In this document: one piece after another, positions 33,390 through 44,710 of the stretch
How positions within the stretch are numbered: the stretch's first letter is position 1
Layout: each line of letters opens with the position of its first letter
Origin: Neoarius graeffei
Taxonomy: Eukaryota > Chordata > Actinopteri > Siluriformes > Ariidae
NCBI RefSeq assembly: GCF_027579695.1
Contig: NC_083587.1
Location: 45,931,232-45,995,231 of the forward strand
Direction: 5' to 3'
DNA: 64,000 bases
Notes under the pieces: generated by a model
Database searches by the model: none
Seen by the model: only the letters and a program-made list of their open reading frames with translations
What the model was told of the DNA's origin: nothing
Made by a program: the position numbers and the translations under genes

Positions 33390-34060
33390 ATATATACCAT
33401 ATACCATTCAGCCATAAAATTAAAAACATTGATAGGTGAAGTGAGCCCTGTGATGACCTGGCGACTTGTCCAGGGTGTACCCCGCCTTTCGCCCGTAGTC
33501 AGCTGGGATAGGCTCCAGCTTGCCTGCGACCCTGTAGAAGGATAAAGCGGCTAGAGATAATGAGATGAGGGATAGGTGAAGTGAATAACACTGATTATCT
33601 CATTACAGTGGTACCTGTCAAGGGGTGGGATATATTAGGCAGCAAGAGAACAGTCAGTTCTTGAAGTTAATGTGTTGGAAGCAGGAAAAATGGGTGAGGG
33701 TAAGGATCTGAGTGACTTTGACAAGGGCCAAATTGTGATGGCTTGATGGCACATCTTGTGGGGTGTTCTGGGTATGTAGTCGTTAGTACCTACCAAAAGC
33801 GGTCCAAGGAAGGACAACCAGTGAACAGGTGACAGAGTCATGGGTGTTGAAGGCTCATTGATTTGCAGGGGGCATGAAGGCTTGCCCATATGGTCCAATT
33901 CCACAGAAGAGCTGCTGAAAAAGTTAATGCTGGCTAAAACAGAAAGGTGCCTTGCAACCTGATATATCCCACCCTTTGACAGATGCCATTGTAAGAGCAT
34001 AATCAGTGTAATTCACTTTACCTGTCAGTGTTTTTAATTTTATAGGTGACCGGTGTATTT
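33390..34060 (+). mobile_element. Tc1-like element relic, internally deleted
   Basis: Inverted ends CAGCCATAAAATTAAAAAC and GTTTTTAATTTTATAGGTGAC, with subterminal AGGTGAAGTGAATAACACTG. The middle retains a broken transposase start recognisable as MGEGKDLSDFDKGQIVMA and VVLPKAVQGRTTSEQ-like degraded text before a large deletion. A truncated V-SINE (33445-33570) lies in its left arm. Confidence 0.7.
33445..33570 (+). mobile_element. 5'-truncated V-SINE with exact 14-bp duplication
   Basis: Starts at GCCCTGTGATGACC, so it lacks head and core, and runs to the GAGATGAGG tail. GATAGGTGAAGTGA is present at 33431-33444 and 33571-33584. Confidence 0.95.
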
Positions 34061-34289
34061 CTAGTCTAGAATGTGAGCAACTGTAACATGACCCGATTTT
34101 CCCTGTATTTCTAATTCTGATTGAATGTTTGTTAGAAAATTGAATACTTTATGTACAAAACCAGCAAATAGTTACATATTCACTTTGACAAATACAATGA
34201 GTATTCCTACTATTCATTGTGCCTGTGCCTAACTTTTAAAATAGTATCTGAAGAAGATCCTGTCTATTTATCCTAAATGAGGAATCTCT

Positions 34290-34670
34290 GTGATTTTGAC
34301 CAGAGCATGATTGATGGTTTGAGGATTTCAGAAACCTCTGACACAACAGTCTCAGGAGTTTACACAGAATGGTGTGAAAAACAAAACAAAACAAAAACAT
34401 CCAGTGACCAGCAGTTCCTCAGGAAATGCTTTGTTAGTGAGTGAGGTCAGAGGAGAATGGTACGGTTGGTTTGAGCTGACAGGAAGGCTGTGGTAACTTA
34501 AATAACCACTCTTTACAACTGTGGTGAGCAGAAAAGCATCTCAGAATGTGCAACGCATGGAACCCTGGGGATTGATGGGGTACAACAGCAGGAGACCACA
34601 TCAGGTTCTGCTCCTGTCAGCCAACAGCATTAATGTGAGGCTGAGCACAGGCTCAATGAAAAATAGACAG
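34290..34670 (+). pseudogene. Tc1-like transposase relic, amino-terminal half
   Basis: Degraded frames contain GVYTEWCEKQN-, ASQNVQRMEPWGLMGYNSRR- and QVLLLSANS-like blocks, which I recognise from a second common fish Tc1 family. No ends are defined and many frames are broken. Confidence 0.55.
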
Positions 34671-34741
34671 TTGGGGAAAAATAGATAGAAAAAAATAACA
34701 GGTGATGTTGGGGGGGTTCACAGTAAATATATATGTAGATC

Positions 34742-35109
34742 ATTCCATCCATCCATCCATTATCTGTAGCCGCTTTATCCTGTTCTACAGGGTCGCAGGC
34801 AAGCTGGAGCCTATCCCAGCTGACTATGGGCGAGAGGCGGGGTACACCCTGGACAAGTTGCCAGGTTATCGCAGGGCTAACACAGAGACACACACTCACA
34901 AACATTCACACTCACTGTCAATTTAGAACCACCAATTAGCCTAATCTGCATGTCTTTGGACTGTGGGGGAAACCGGAGCACCCGGATGAAACCCACGCAG
35001 ACATGGACTGCAAACTCCACACAGAAAGGCCCTTGCCGGCCACTGAGCTCAAACCCAGGACCTTCTTGCTGCCAGGTGACAGTGCTAACCACCATACCAC
35101 CGTGCTACC
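34742..35109 (-). mobile_element. V-SINE
   Basis: Full-length, with an (ATGG)n tail. No convincing target duplication was found. Confidence 0.85.
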
Positions 35110-35329
35110 CAACATTAGACATACAGAGTCAAAAAATATATCCCTTAGCATGTTTCACTTTGACCAGATGCTGTTAGTAGCCATCAACAAGCTTCTGGCA
35201 GAATTCCGGGTGGATATCTGACCACGCTTTTTGACAGAATTGGTAGAGTTTAATAAAATTTGTGTGTTTCCTGGCATGGACCCGACTTTTAAGCACAGTC
35301 CGGATATTTTCTATAGGGCTGAGGTCATA

Positions 35330-35592
35330 AATCATGCAATGTCTTAAAATGTTGGGAGAGCAACAGGAGCTGTAATGAACCTACCTGAGACAGGATCCAC
35401 GTGTATTTTATTTTCTCATACACAGTAAGGAGGATGTTTCACAGGCATAGAATTGCAGAAGATTGTAGTATTTGGGGTCCTCAAGTCTCCTAATCTAAAA
35501 TTACATGCTTTCATCTCACCACCAACATACTGTAAGCACCTGGAGTTTGCTCAACGCTACTGGAATTCTAACTGGAACCAGGTCCTATGGTC
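35330..35592 (+). pseudogene. Tc1/mariner transposase relic, target of the Rex3 insertion
   Basis: The plus strand encodes HLEFAQRYWNSNWNQVLWS up to the Rex3 junction. The frame would continue at 38958 (NE...). This is the region before the first catalytic Asp in Tc1-like transposases; the rest is lost or unrecognisable. Confidence 0.55.
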
Positions 35593-35610
35593 TCTCTCGT
35601 CTTCTTCCGC

Positions 35611-38600
35611 TTATCCAGGACCGGGTCGCGGAGGCAGCAGTCTAAGCATGGAAGCCCAAACTTCCCTTTCCCCAGACACCTCGGCCAGCTCCTCGGGAAG
35701 AACACCGAGGCGTTCCCAGGCCAGCCGAGAGACATAGTCCCTCCAGCGTGTCCTGGGTCTTCCCCGGGGCCTCCTCCCGGGGGGACATGCCTGGAACACC
35801 TCCCCAGGGAGGCGTCCAGGAGGCATCCGAAAAAGATGCCCGAGCCACCTCAGCTGGTTCCTCTCGATGTGAAGGAGCAGCGGCTCTACTCCGAGCTCCT
35901 CCCGAGTGACTGTGCTTCTCACCCTATCTCTAAGGGAGCGCCCAGCCACCCTGCGAAGGAAACTCATTTCAGCCGCTTGTATCCGCGATCTTGTTCTTTC
36001 TGTCATTACCCAAAGCTCATGACCATAGGTGAGAGTCGGAACGTAGATCGACCGGTAAATTGAGAGCTTCGCCTTTTGGCTCAGCTCCTTCTTCACCACG
36101 ACGGACCGGTAAAGCGACCGCATCACTGCGGAGGCTGCACCGATCCGCCTGTCGATCTCACGCTCCATCCTTCCCTCACTCGTGAACAAGATCCCGAGAT
36201 ACTTAAACTCCTCCACTTGAGGCAGGACTTCTCCACCAACCTGGAGAGGGCAAGCCACCCTTTTCCGGTCGAGAACCATGGCCTCGGACTTGGAGGTGCT
36301 GATTCTCATCCCAGCCGCTTCACACTCGACTGCAAACCGCCCCAGTGCATGCTGAAGGTCCTGGTTTGAAGAAGCCAACAGGACAACATCATCCGCAAAA
36401 AGCAGAGATGAAATCCTGTGGTTCCCAAACAGGATTCCTTCCGGCCCCTGGCTGCGCCTAGAAATTCTGTCCATAAAAATTATGAACAGAACCGGTGACA
36501 AAGGGCAGCCCTGACGGAGTCCAACATGCACTGGGAACAGGTCTGACTTACTGCCGGCAATGCGAACCAGACTCCTGCTCCGTTCGTACAGGGACTGGAC
36601 AGCCCTTAGCAAAGAGCCCCGAACCCCATACTCCCGAAGCACCCCCCACAGAATACCACGGGGGACACGGTCGAATGCCTTCTCCAGATCCACAAAGCAC
36701 ATGTGGACTGGTTGGGCAAACTCCCATGAACCCTCGAGCACCCTATAAAGGGTATAGAGCTGGTCCAGTGTTCCGCGACCAGGACGAAAACCGCATTGTT
36801 CCTCCTGGATCCGAGGTTCGACTATTGGTCGAATTCTCCTCTCCAGTACCCTGGAGTAAACTTTCCCTGGGAGGCTGAGAAGTGTGATTCCCCTATAATT
36901 GGAGCACACTCTCCGGTCCCCTTTCTTAAAAAGAGGGACCACCACCCCAGTCTGCCACTCCAGAGGCACTGTCCCCGACCGCCACGCGATGTTGCAGAGG
37001 CGTGTCAACCAAGACAGCCCCACAACATCCAGAGACTTGAGATACTCAGGGCGGATCTCATCCACCCCCGGTGCCTTGCCACCGAGGAGCTTGCAAACCA
37101 CCTCAGTGACTTCGGCTTGGGTAATGGACGAGTCCACCTCTGAGTCATCAGCCTCAGTCTCCTCAGTGGAAGACATGACGGTGGGATTGAGGAGATCCTC
37201 AAAGTATTCCTTCCACCGCCCGACAATGTCCCCAGTCGAGGTCAACAGCTCCCCACCCGCACTGTAAACAGTGTTGGCAGAGTACTGCTTCCCCCTCCTG
37301 AGGCGCCGGACGGTTTGCCAGAATTTCTTCGAGGCCGACCGATAGTCCTTCTCCATGGCCTCCCCAAACTCCTCCCAGTTCCGAGTTTTTGCCTCCGCAA
37401 CTGCCCGAGCTGCAGCACGCCTGGCCTGCCGATACCCGTCGGCTGCCTCAGGAGTCCTGGAGGTCAACATGGCCCGATAGGACTCCTTCTTCAGCTTGAC
37501 GGCATCCCTTACTTCCGGTGTCCACCACCGGGTTCGGGGATTGCCGCCACGACAGGCACCGGAGACCTTGCGGCCACAGCTCCGAACAGCTGCATCCACA
37601 ATGGAGGTAGAGAACATGGTCCACTCAGACTCAATGTCCCCCGCCTCCCTCGGAAGCTGGGAAAAGCTCTCCCGGAGGTGGGAGTTAAAGACCTCCCCAA
37701 CAGAGTGCTCGGCCAGACGTTCCCAGCAGACCCTCACCATACGTTTGGGCCTGCCAGGTCTGTCCAGCTTCCTCCTCCGCCAGCGGATCCAACTCACCAC
37801 CAGGTGGTGATCAGTTGACAACTCAGCCCCTCTCTTCACCCGAGTGTCCAAGACATAGGGTCGGAGATCAGATGACACGACTACAAAGTCGATCATCGAC
37901 CTCCGACCTAAGGTGTCCTGGTGCCACGTGCACTTATGGACACCCCTATGCTCGAACATGGTGTTCGTTATGGACAAACTGTGACTAGCACAGAAGTCCA
38001 ATAACAAAACACCACTCGGGTTCAGATCGGGGAGGCCGTTCCTCCCAACCACGCCCCTCCAGGTGTCACTGTCATCGCCCACGTGAGCATTGAAGTCCCC
38101 CAGTAGCACAATGGAGTCCCCAGTCTGAGCACCCCTCAGTACCTCTCCCAGGGACTCCAAGAAGGCTGGATACTCTATACTGCTATTTGGCCCGTAGGCA
38201 CAAACAACAGCAAGAGCCCTCTCCCCAATCCGAAGGCGCAGAGAGGCGACCCTCTCGTTCACTGGGGTAAACTCCAACACATGGCGGCTGAGCTGGGGAG
38301 CTATAAGGAAGCCCACACCAGCCCGCCGCCGCTCACCACGGGCGACTCCAGAGAAGTGGAAAGTCCAGCCCCTCTCAAGGAGCTGGGTTCCAGAGCCCAA
38401 GCTGTGCGTGGAGGTGAGCCCGACTATCTCTAGCCGGTACCTCTCAACCTCCCGCACAAGCTCAGGCTCCTTCCCCCCCAGCGAAGTGACATTCCATGTC
38501 CCAACAGCCAGCCGCTGTGTCCGGGGATCAGGTCGTCGAGGCCCCTGCCTTCGACTGCCACCCAATCCACACTGCACCAAACCCCTACTGCTACCTCTGT

Positions 38601-38784
38601 GGGTGGTGAACCCACAGGAGGTCGGGCCCACGTCACCTCTTCGGGCTGAGCCCGGCCGGGCCCCATGGGCAAAGGCCCGGCCACCAAGCGCTCGCATACG
38701 AGCCCCAACCCCGGGCCTGGCTCCAGGGTGGGGCCCCGGCTGCGTCCTACCGGGCGACGTCACGGTCCTGGATTTTTCCTCCAT
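35611..38784 (-). CDS. Rex3-type endonuclease/reverse transcriptase, intact ORF (1057 aa)
   Basis: A single uninterrupted frame encodes the retrotransposition enzyme. It nicks target DNA with an AP-type endonuclease and copies element RNA there. Endonuclease landmarks are GTWNV (about 95-99), [10 protein letters not shown] (228-236), SMIDFVVVS (296-304) and STDHHLVV (323-330). The usual catalytic Glu region reads GLTSTHSLG (122-130), so that residue is not obvious. RT landmarks are [11 protein letters not shown] (567-577), [21 protein letters not shown] (697-708), [13 protein letters not shown] (755-767), the catalytic FADD (796-799) and [11 protein letters not shown]. The C-terminal region is [11 protein letters not shown]. 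The first 90 residues are proline/arginine-rich without a known domain. The intact frame suggests a recent insertion; activity is unproven. Confidence 0.95.
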   Translation of the reverse strand: MEEKSRTVTSPGRTQPGPHPGARPGVGARMRALGGRAFAHGARPGSARRGDVGPTSCGFTTHRGSSRGLVQCGLGGSRRQGPRRPDPRTQRLAVGTWNVTSLGGKEPELVREVERYRLEIVGLTSTHSLGSGTQLLERGWTFHFSGVARGERRRAGVGFLIAPQLSRHVLEFTPVNERVASLRLRIGERALAVVCAYGPNSSIEYPAFLESLGEVLRGAQTGDSIVLLGDFNAHVGDDSDTWRGVVGRNGLPDLNPSGVLLLDFCASHSLSITNTMFEHRGVHKCTWHQDTLGRRSMIDFVVVSSDLRPYVLDTRVKRGAELSTDHHLVVSWIRWRRRKLDRPGRPKRMVRVCWERLAEHSVGEVFNSHLRESFSQLPREAGDIESEWTMFSTSIVDAAVRSCGRKVSGACRGGNPRTRWWTPEVRDAVKLKKESYRAMLTSRTPEAADGYRQARRAAARAVAEAKTRNWEEFGEAMEKDYRSASKKFWQTVRRLRRGKQYSANTVYSAGGELLTSTGDIVGRWKEYFEDLLNPTVMSSTEETEADDSEVDSSITQAEVTEVVCKLLGGKAPGVDEIRPEYLKSLDVVGLSWLTRLCNIAWRSGTVPLEWQTGVVVPLFKKGDRRVCSNYRGITLLSLPGKVYSRVLERRIRPIVEPRIQEEQCGFRPGRGTLDQLYTLYRVLEGSWEFAQPVHMCFVDLEKAFDRVPRGILWGVLREYGVRGSLLRAVQSLYERSRSLVRIAGSKSDLFPVHVGLRQGCPLSPVLFIIFMDRISRRSQGPEGILFGNHRISSLLFADDVVLLASSNQDLQHALGRFAVECEAAGMRISTSKSEAMVLDRKRVACPLQVGGEVLPQVEEFKYLGILFTSEGRMEREIDRRIGAASAVMRSLYRSVVVKKELSQKAKLSIYRSIYVPTLTYGHELWVMTERTRSRIQAAEMSFLRRVAGRSLRDRVRSTVTREELGVEPLLLHIERNQLRWLGHLFRMPPGRLPGEVFQACPPGRRPRGRPRTRWRDYVSRLAWERLGVLPEELAEVSGEREVWASMLRLLPPRPGPG

Positions 38785-38945
38785 AGGGGTTTTTTGGTGA
38801 ACTGCTCTTGGTCTGGCCTGTCACCTAGGACCTGTCTGCCTTGGGAAACCCTAACAGGGGCATAATGCCCCCGACAACATAGCTCCTAGGATCATTCAAG
38901 CACACAAACCCCTCCACCACAATAAGGTGGCAGTTCTAGGAGGGG
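38785..38945 (-). promoter_or_regulatory. Rex3 5' region, structured
   Basis: GC-rich and self-complementary, with CCACCTTATTGTGGTGG, GGGGGCATTATGCCCC and two copies of TCCTAGG about 70 bp apart that can pair. It should hold the internal promoter. Some RTE-related elements are known to carry a self-cleaving HDV-like ribozyme at this position; whether this one does is not shown. Confidence 0.5.
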
Positions 38946-39043
38946 GGTCCTATGGTCAAATGAAAAAAAAAAAAAAAGATTTTTGCTAACAAGCAGTCAA
39001 AGGTGGGATTTACATACAAAGAAGGAGGGTATATATACACAGT

Positions 39044-39540
39044 AGTGTGCAAAAGTCTTAGGCACATGTAAAGAAATGCTGTAGACCAAAACTGGCTTAA
39101 AAATAAAGGAATTAAATGTTTCAACATAAAAAAAATGCTTTCAATAGCAATAAGCCATAATAAATGAATCAAAGTCAATATCTGGTGTGAGACGACCCTT
39201 TGCTTTAAAAAAAAAAAAGTAGTCTCAGGTACAATGAGTGCAGGTTTATAAGGAAATGAGCTGTAGGTTTTACTGAGCATCTTACAGAACCAGCCACAGT
39301 TCTTCTGGACACTTTGACTGTTACACTCGCGTCTTCATTTTGCACCAAAAACCGAGCAGCCTTTATTATGTTTTCTTTTTTAATCTGAAAAGTGCTCTCT
39401 TATGTAATATGCTGCTCAGATACAAACTTTTTTTTGTAACATTTAATTTTGTGCTGAAAAACGAACTTTTGGAACTCTACAATGTTTTTGCACCGACTTG
39501 ATAATGTAGAAGTCATAAAACAGAAATCTAGAACAAAGTT
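39044..39540. repeat. Tc1/mariner-type terminal repeat fragment
   Basis: AGTGTGCAAAAGTCTTAGGC at 39046 is a terminal motif of a widespread fish Tc1/mariner family. A matching right end is not visible, so this is a broken copy. Confidence 0.45.
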
Positions 39541-39595
39541 TGTATGACAAAAAAAAATAGGTTGCCCAATATATATACGGTATATATATGAGCGG

Positions 39596-39891
39596 CTGGT
39601 GAGTGGAGTATGTTCTCCCCGTGTCTGCGTGGGTTTCCTCCGGGTGTTCCAGTTTCCCCCACAGTCCAAAGACATGCAGGTTCGGTTAATTGGTGGCTCT
39701 AAATTGACCGTAGGTGTGAATGTGAGTGTGAATGGTTGTTTGTCTCTGTGTCAGCCCTGCAATGACCTGGCGACTTATCCAGATTGTACCCCGCCTCTCG
39801 CCCATATTCAGCTGGGATGGGCTCCAGCTTGCCTGCGACCTTGTAGAATAGGATAAGCAGCTACAGATAATGGATGGATGGATGTTTCTAA
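39596..39891 (+). mobile_element. V-SINE, head missing
   Basis: Starts inside the core and keeps the rest through the ATGGATGG tail. The tail is followed by TTTCTAAACC, as in the inverted copy at 31894-32255. Confidence 0.88.
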
Positions 39892-39946
39892 ACCTTAAAG
39901 GAACCTTACATTTAGTAGGATATTTAAGTTACCTTTAAGACTAGCC

Positions 39947-40003
39947 AGCTGGCATAGGCTCCAGCTTGCCTGCGAACCTGTAGAACAAGATAAGTGGCTA
40001 CAG
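39947..40003 (+). mobile_element. V-SINE 3' fragment
   Basis: Only the last part is present (GCATAGGCTCCAGCTTGCC to CTACAGATAATGG). Confidence 0.75.
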
Positions 40004-40034
40004 ATAATGGAGATGTATATATATAACACTGTAT

Positions 40035-40660
40035 ATAGTATCTACACTGTTAAGCATGGGCATGGTGGAGGGTGTGTAATATTATGGGGTTGTTTTTACA
40101 TTACATTGATGGCATTTAGCAGATGCTCTTATCTGGAGCAATGTACAACACACCCAGAGCAACCTGGGGAGCAGTTGGAAGTTAGGTACCTTGCTCAAGG
40201 ACACTTCAGCCATTCCTGCTGGTCCAGGGAATTGACCCAGTAACCTTTTGTTCCCAAAGCTGCTTCTCTAACCGTTAGGCCATGGCTTCCCCAAAGGTTT
40301 TCCTTCAAAGACACTAAGAATTAAGACTAAGAACCTTGTAAGCTTTCCTGTGAGATATTTTACATGAAAATCTGGCTGCCTTTGCCAAGAAGGTACAACT
40401 GCATCATGGTAGGCTCACCCAGTACGACTCTGATCTCGAACATACATCTGAATCCACACAAAAACAGATCAGTGGTCACAGAATCAAGCTTATGACATAG
40501 CCATCTAAATCCTCTGATCATCCAAAACCCCACTGAAAATGTGAGTGATGAACTGAAGAGGAGTGTCCACAAGGAAAGACCTAAAACACTGCAGGATGTG
40601 GAGAGATTGTGTAATTGAGGAGTGTCTCACATTCCATGCTCTCTATTCTAATATAATCTC
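40035..40660 (+). pseudogene. Tc1/mariner transposase relic, C-terminal half, split by a SINE
   Basis: TVKHGHGGGCVILWGCF at the left is the conserved VKHGGG-x-x-MxWG segment. At the right, degraded frames give NELKRSVHKERPKTLQDVERLC, the region after the catalytic Glu (shown in two parts by frameshift). A SINE-like insert lies at about 40096-40295. Confidence 0.6.
40096..40295 (-). mobile_element. tRNA-derived SINE with AGCAGATGCT tail motif
   Basis: GGCATTTAGCAGATGCTCTT and TTGCTCAAGGACACTTCAGC (read on +) are typical of a common fish SINE tail. The minus-strand head has GGCCTAACGGTTAGAGAAGC and GGGTCAATTCCC, which are A- and B-box-like. Confidence 0.65.
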
Positions 40661-41204
40661 ATCATGCATTAGAAGAAAAGACTCTGTGCATAAGATATTA
40701 AATGATTTAGTTTAAGGATATTTTTTGATATGGGTTTTTTATTTTCTTAAAATAAATGCACTTATAATGTAATTACTTATAACCTGTTTTAGCCACCTAA
40801 TAATTGTCATTATTCTGTAGATGACTGTCAGATTAAAACACAAGCTGTTGAGCAGATACAGCTTGGTTACCAGCTTAAATGAGTTTTACAGCCTTGCATT
40901 TACCGTTCTACTGCACTGAGGATGGAGATAATTATCCACAGGTCTACCTTTTACAGCACTAGGCCTCGTCGTCTATGGAAAATGCTTAAGGTTAAAATAA
41001 ACACATTTGCAGATTCCAGTCAGTCTGGAATCTACTTTTCGCAATATTCCCTTGGATGGACTTTTACTATTCTTATACTATTTTACTATAAGTGTTGTTT
41101 GTAGAAAATGCTGCAAAAAATCTTCTACTATTGTCCACACTGAATTTCTATTATTAAACAGGAATAGTGAAATTTCATGTATAACAAGAGAGTAATATTT
41201 AGTA

Positions 41205-41730
41205 CCAGTCAAAAGTTGGTACACCCCTGTATTTTGACTATTTTTACATTGTAGAACAATAATGAATACATTGAAACTATGAAATAACATTTAGAACATA
41301 TCTGGAATTATGTGGTAAACAAAAAAAAGTGTTAAAAATACAAAACATGCTTCATATTTTAGATTCTTCAAAGTAGCCGGCATTTACCTTGATGACACTT
41401 TACACACTACTGGCATTATCTTAACCAGCTTCATGAGGTAGTCACCTGGAATGCTTTTCAATTAGCAGGTGCCTCGTCTAAAGTTAATTAGTGCAATTTC
41501 TTGCTGCTTTAATGCATTTGAGATCAAATGGTAAATAGTAAATAATAAAAATACAGTAAATAGCCCTATTCCACTCCACAACTGTACTAATCTATATTAT
41601 GTCAAGAATCGCTCAACTATATGTAAAGAGAGATGACAGCCATCATTACTTTAAGACATGATGTGACTTTTAATTCATAAAAATAAAGAAAAACCATTGA
41701 ATTAGAAGGTGTGTCCAAACTTTTAACTGG
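41205..41730. mobile_element. Tc1-type MITE, intact
   Basis: CCAGTCAAAAGTTGGTACAC and its complement at the right end, each followed by TA (41203-41204 and 41731-41732). It is the reference copy for the split element at 6666-11981. Confidence 0.9.
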
Positions 41731-41739
41731 TACTTTCTT

Positions 41740-42001
41740 TCTTTTGTTACTAATGATACCCCAGTACAGAATAATATAAAGTGAATCTGAATCATCGGTA
41801 ATATATTCTCATTTCTTCTTTTTAACAGTTAATATAATGGTTAGAAGTTTAAGTTTGATTTATGGCCGATGACAAGCAGCCTCATTATGGAATAAAGCAC
41901 AGTAATGGCAGTTATGTTTCAATTTCATACATTGTGCTGGAACTAAATGAATAATTATCTTTGGTCAGATTCAGCCCTGTAGAATTAGATCTGAGACGAT
42001 T

Positions 42002-42037
<36 letters not shown>

Positions 42038-42700
42038 GCCATATGGGGAGGGAAAGAAGGAGGGAGAAAGAAATCCATTATTCCTCCTACAATAATAGTA
42101 TTTGGATTTACAGTGCATATCATGCAGAGGATGAATAATACATCTCAGCCGTCCTATCTTCCAGTCTCTCTCTCTCCTTATTGCAGTGTAACTGCTATGA
42201 AAACAACAATTTGTCTCTTTTTCTCATGAGGGATGATCAAGTGGTTATGTATGTGTGCAACTTCTTATTTATACCCCAAGGAAACAAAAAGGCAGCAAAA
42301 GAGTTTATGAAGACTGGCAGCAAATATAAATAATGATATATGTTTTCATGTACATCACCGTGAACATTGCATTCATTCCTATTTGATTAAAGCGATAGAT
42401 GTTTAAACCAGTTTTGGTTTTTAAACAAATACATATTACAGAAAGTTCTCGTATTTTCCACTTACTTGTTTCTCATAATTTCAGATTCATTTTGGAGCTT
42501 AAACTGATGAACAATCTTCAACGTTTAACCAGGATGTGTATTCCTGGGAAAATGAAAGATTGTCATAAGTGCCTGATGTACTACTAACATGGATCACTAC
42601 TTTTTAAAAAAATTGCAAGAGAGCGACAGTAAAATTGGAATGTCATGATGCAGGATGTTCCAAGTGCTGCAATTTAATATAAGAATGTTTCTGCACATGC
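41740..42700. other. No gene seen
   Basis: AT-rich, with a pure CT run at 42006-42033. Nothing else was recognised. Confidence 0.5.
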
Positions 42701-42720
42701 TGATGCCATTTTATCATATC

Positions 42721-43068
42721 CATCTATTATCTATGGCACTTATCCATCAGGGTCATGGGGAAGCTGGAGCTAATCCCGATTGACTTCAGGTGAGAGGTGG
42801 GGTACATCTTGGACCGGTCACCAATATCGCAGGGCTAACACAGAGACGAACAATCATTCACACTCAAGGGCAATTTAGAGTAGCTAGGTGACCTAATTCA
42901 CATGTCTTCGGACTGTTAGAGGAAATCAGAGCACCCAGAGGAAACCCACGCAAGCATGAAGAGAACATATACACTCCACATAGAAAGGCCCAAGTCAGCC
43001 ATGAGGTTCGAACCCAGAACTTTCTTGCTGTGAGGTGACAGCGCTAGCTGTGGCACCACCTTGCCAGC
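42721..43068 (-). mobile_element. Diverged V-SINE with exact 15-bp duplication
   Basis: The body is clearly decayed, yet CCATTTTATCATATC is identical at 42706-42720 and 43069-43083. Confidence 0.92.
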
Positions 43069-43454
43069 CCATTTTATCATATCTTTTATGAAACCATAAT
43101 AAGGTTCCAGAGTACACATATTAACCCAAGTATACGGTAGCTGACCTTTACGAATTCATTTCCTTTTAGTGTGTGCTGAAAAAAGCACAAATATATAATA
43201 AAAAAAACCTGTTTCCTTGTTTTCTCATTTTCAGGTCCAAATGAAAAATACACGAACACAATAAACACAGACTAAGGACAACAATGTATTTGTATTTATG
43301 TTTCCATTTATTGGAAAAAAATCATTTCGAGGTGGTGTTCATTGAGTTTAATTAATACGATTAATTTGAATGTGAGAGAATGTATAATTCCATACATTCA
43401 AACGTTACAAAGAATTGTTTGGTCTTAATGTCCATAAAGAATTGTTTGTATGTC

Positions 43455-44107
43455 TTAAAGTGCCATTCCACCATTGGATATATTCTTTGGCATAAAATAC
43501 AATATATTTTATGACAACATGACTAGACAGAGAAATCTTTTAGCTTCAAAATGATATATCAAACATAATTTTTTGACAATGACAAGTATATTAATTTTGC
43601 AACCAAAGTCACCTACCCTTTTAATTTCCGCGCAGTAGTGAAACATGATGTCATTGGCAGGTTCCCCTTCTTGTGTACCACGTGTCAGTCTATTTTTAGA
43701 CCAGGAAACCCCCAAAGTGAGAGAGTCATTTCCCCTCGTATATGGGGGCCAAAAAAATTGCGAAAAATTGAGCTAATCTTTCAGTTAGCTAGATTTATTG
43801 GTATTAGCTAGATTTATTGGTATTATTTTTATCGCGTTCTATCCGCCATTGCTGATAATATGTGCCACGTCACACGTCACATGGTACACAAGAAGGGGAA
43901 CCTGCCGATGACATCACACGCGGAAATTAAAAGGGTAGGTGACTTTGGTCGCAAAATTAATATACTTGTCATTATCAAAAAATTATGTTTGATGTATCAT
44001 TTTGAAGCTAAAAGATTTCTCTATCTAGTGATACCATTTATATATGTTGTCAAAATATATTGTATTTTATGCCAAAGAATACATCCAATGGTGGAATGGC
44101 ACTTTAA
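43455..44107. mobile_element. TIR MITE with very long inverted arms
   Basis: TTAAAGTGCCATTCCACC at the left is mirrored at the right end, and complementarity continues for over 200 bp on each side (for example GGGTAGGTGACTTTGG). Either TTAA at each end is the target duplication, or TATGTC (43449-43454 and 44108-44113) is. The centre is unpaired and carries CCGCCATTGCTG. Confidence 0.85.
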
Positions 44108-44339
44108 TATGTCATAATGACATATTAAGAAATACATCATGTAGGCAGTCTGGTTTTACATGCAGAAACAGAAACAGGTCTCCAGGAAGAGGTGTGTGAG
44201 GTTCTTCAAGATGTTGAAAAACCCAGTTCCTTATAATTAATCTGCAGGACAGTGTATTTAATAGAACTGAGACAGTTTTAAAGACATGCACCAAATGTTG
44301 ATTGGGTTACAATTACTATTGTTTAGTTCTTTTAATAGT

Positions 44340-44710
44340 TATCACCTCTGCCAAATTTGCTGGAAGAGGTTATGCTTTCGCCTTGGTTTGTTCACCTATT
44401 CCCAATGTAACTCAAAGAGTGGTGAATGGATTTGGATGAAATTTGGTGGAACGGTGAGCCATGGGCCAAGGAACAATTGATTAGATTTTGATGTAAATCC
44501 GGATATGTATGTAGATCCAAGATCCAGCTATGTATGCGAATCCAGGATTTTTTTTGTCTGTTCCCAACGTAATTCAAAAAGTAGTGAATGGATTTTGATG
44601 AAACTTTGACAAAAGGTGAGCCATGGGCCAAAGAACAATCTATTCGATTTTGATGCCAATCTGAATATGTGACTTGGCAGAGGTATACAATCTACCGAGT
44701 ACCCTTCTAG
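44340..44710. repeat. Dispersed repeat with internal duplication
   Basis: GTGGTGAATGGATTTGGATG...GGTGAGCCATGGGCCAAGGA (about 44420-44485) recurs as GTAGTGAATGGATTTTGATG...GGTGAGCCATGGGCCAAAGA (about 44580-44650). The family is not named. Confidence 0.6.

Larger units (their letters stand above)
35593..38945 (-). mobile_element. Rex3-type (RTE clade) LINE, apparently full length
   Basis: Flanked by exact 12-bp duplications GGTCCTATGGTC (35581-35592 and 38946-38957). Reading leftwards there is a 5' region of about 160 bp, one long ORF, and a very short 3' end with GATAAGCGGAAGAAGACGAG. The stretches at 36493-36513 and 36938-36957 agree with the published Rex3 degenerate PCR primers as I remember them. 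RTE elements insert by target-primed reverse transcription and usually have short 3' regions, as seen here. Confidence 0.93.

Noticed and set aside
35611-38784. Host protein or viral polymerase origin for the 1057-residue ORF
   Set aside because: Domain order, target duplications and Rex3-specific stretches identify it as a LINE.
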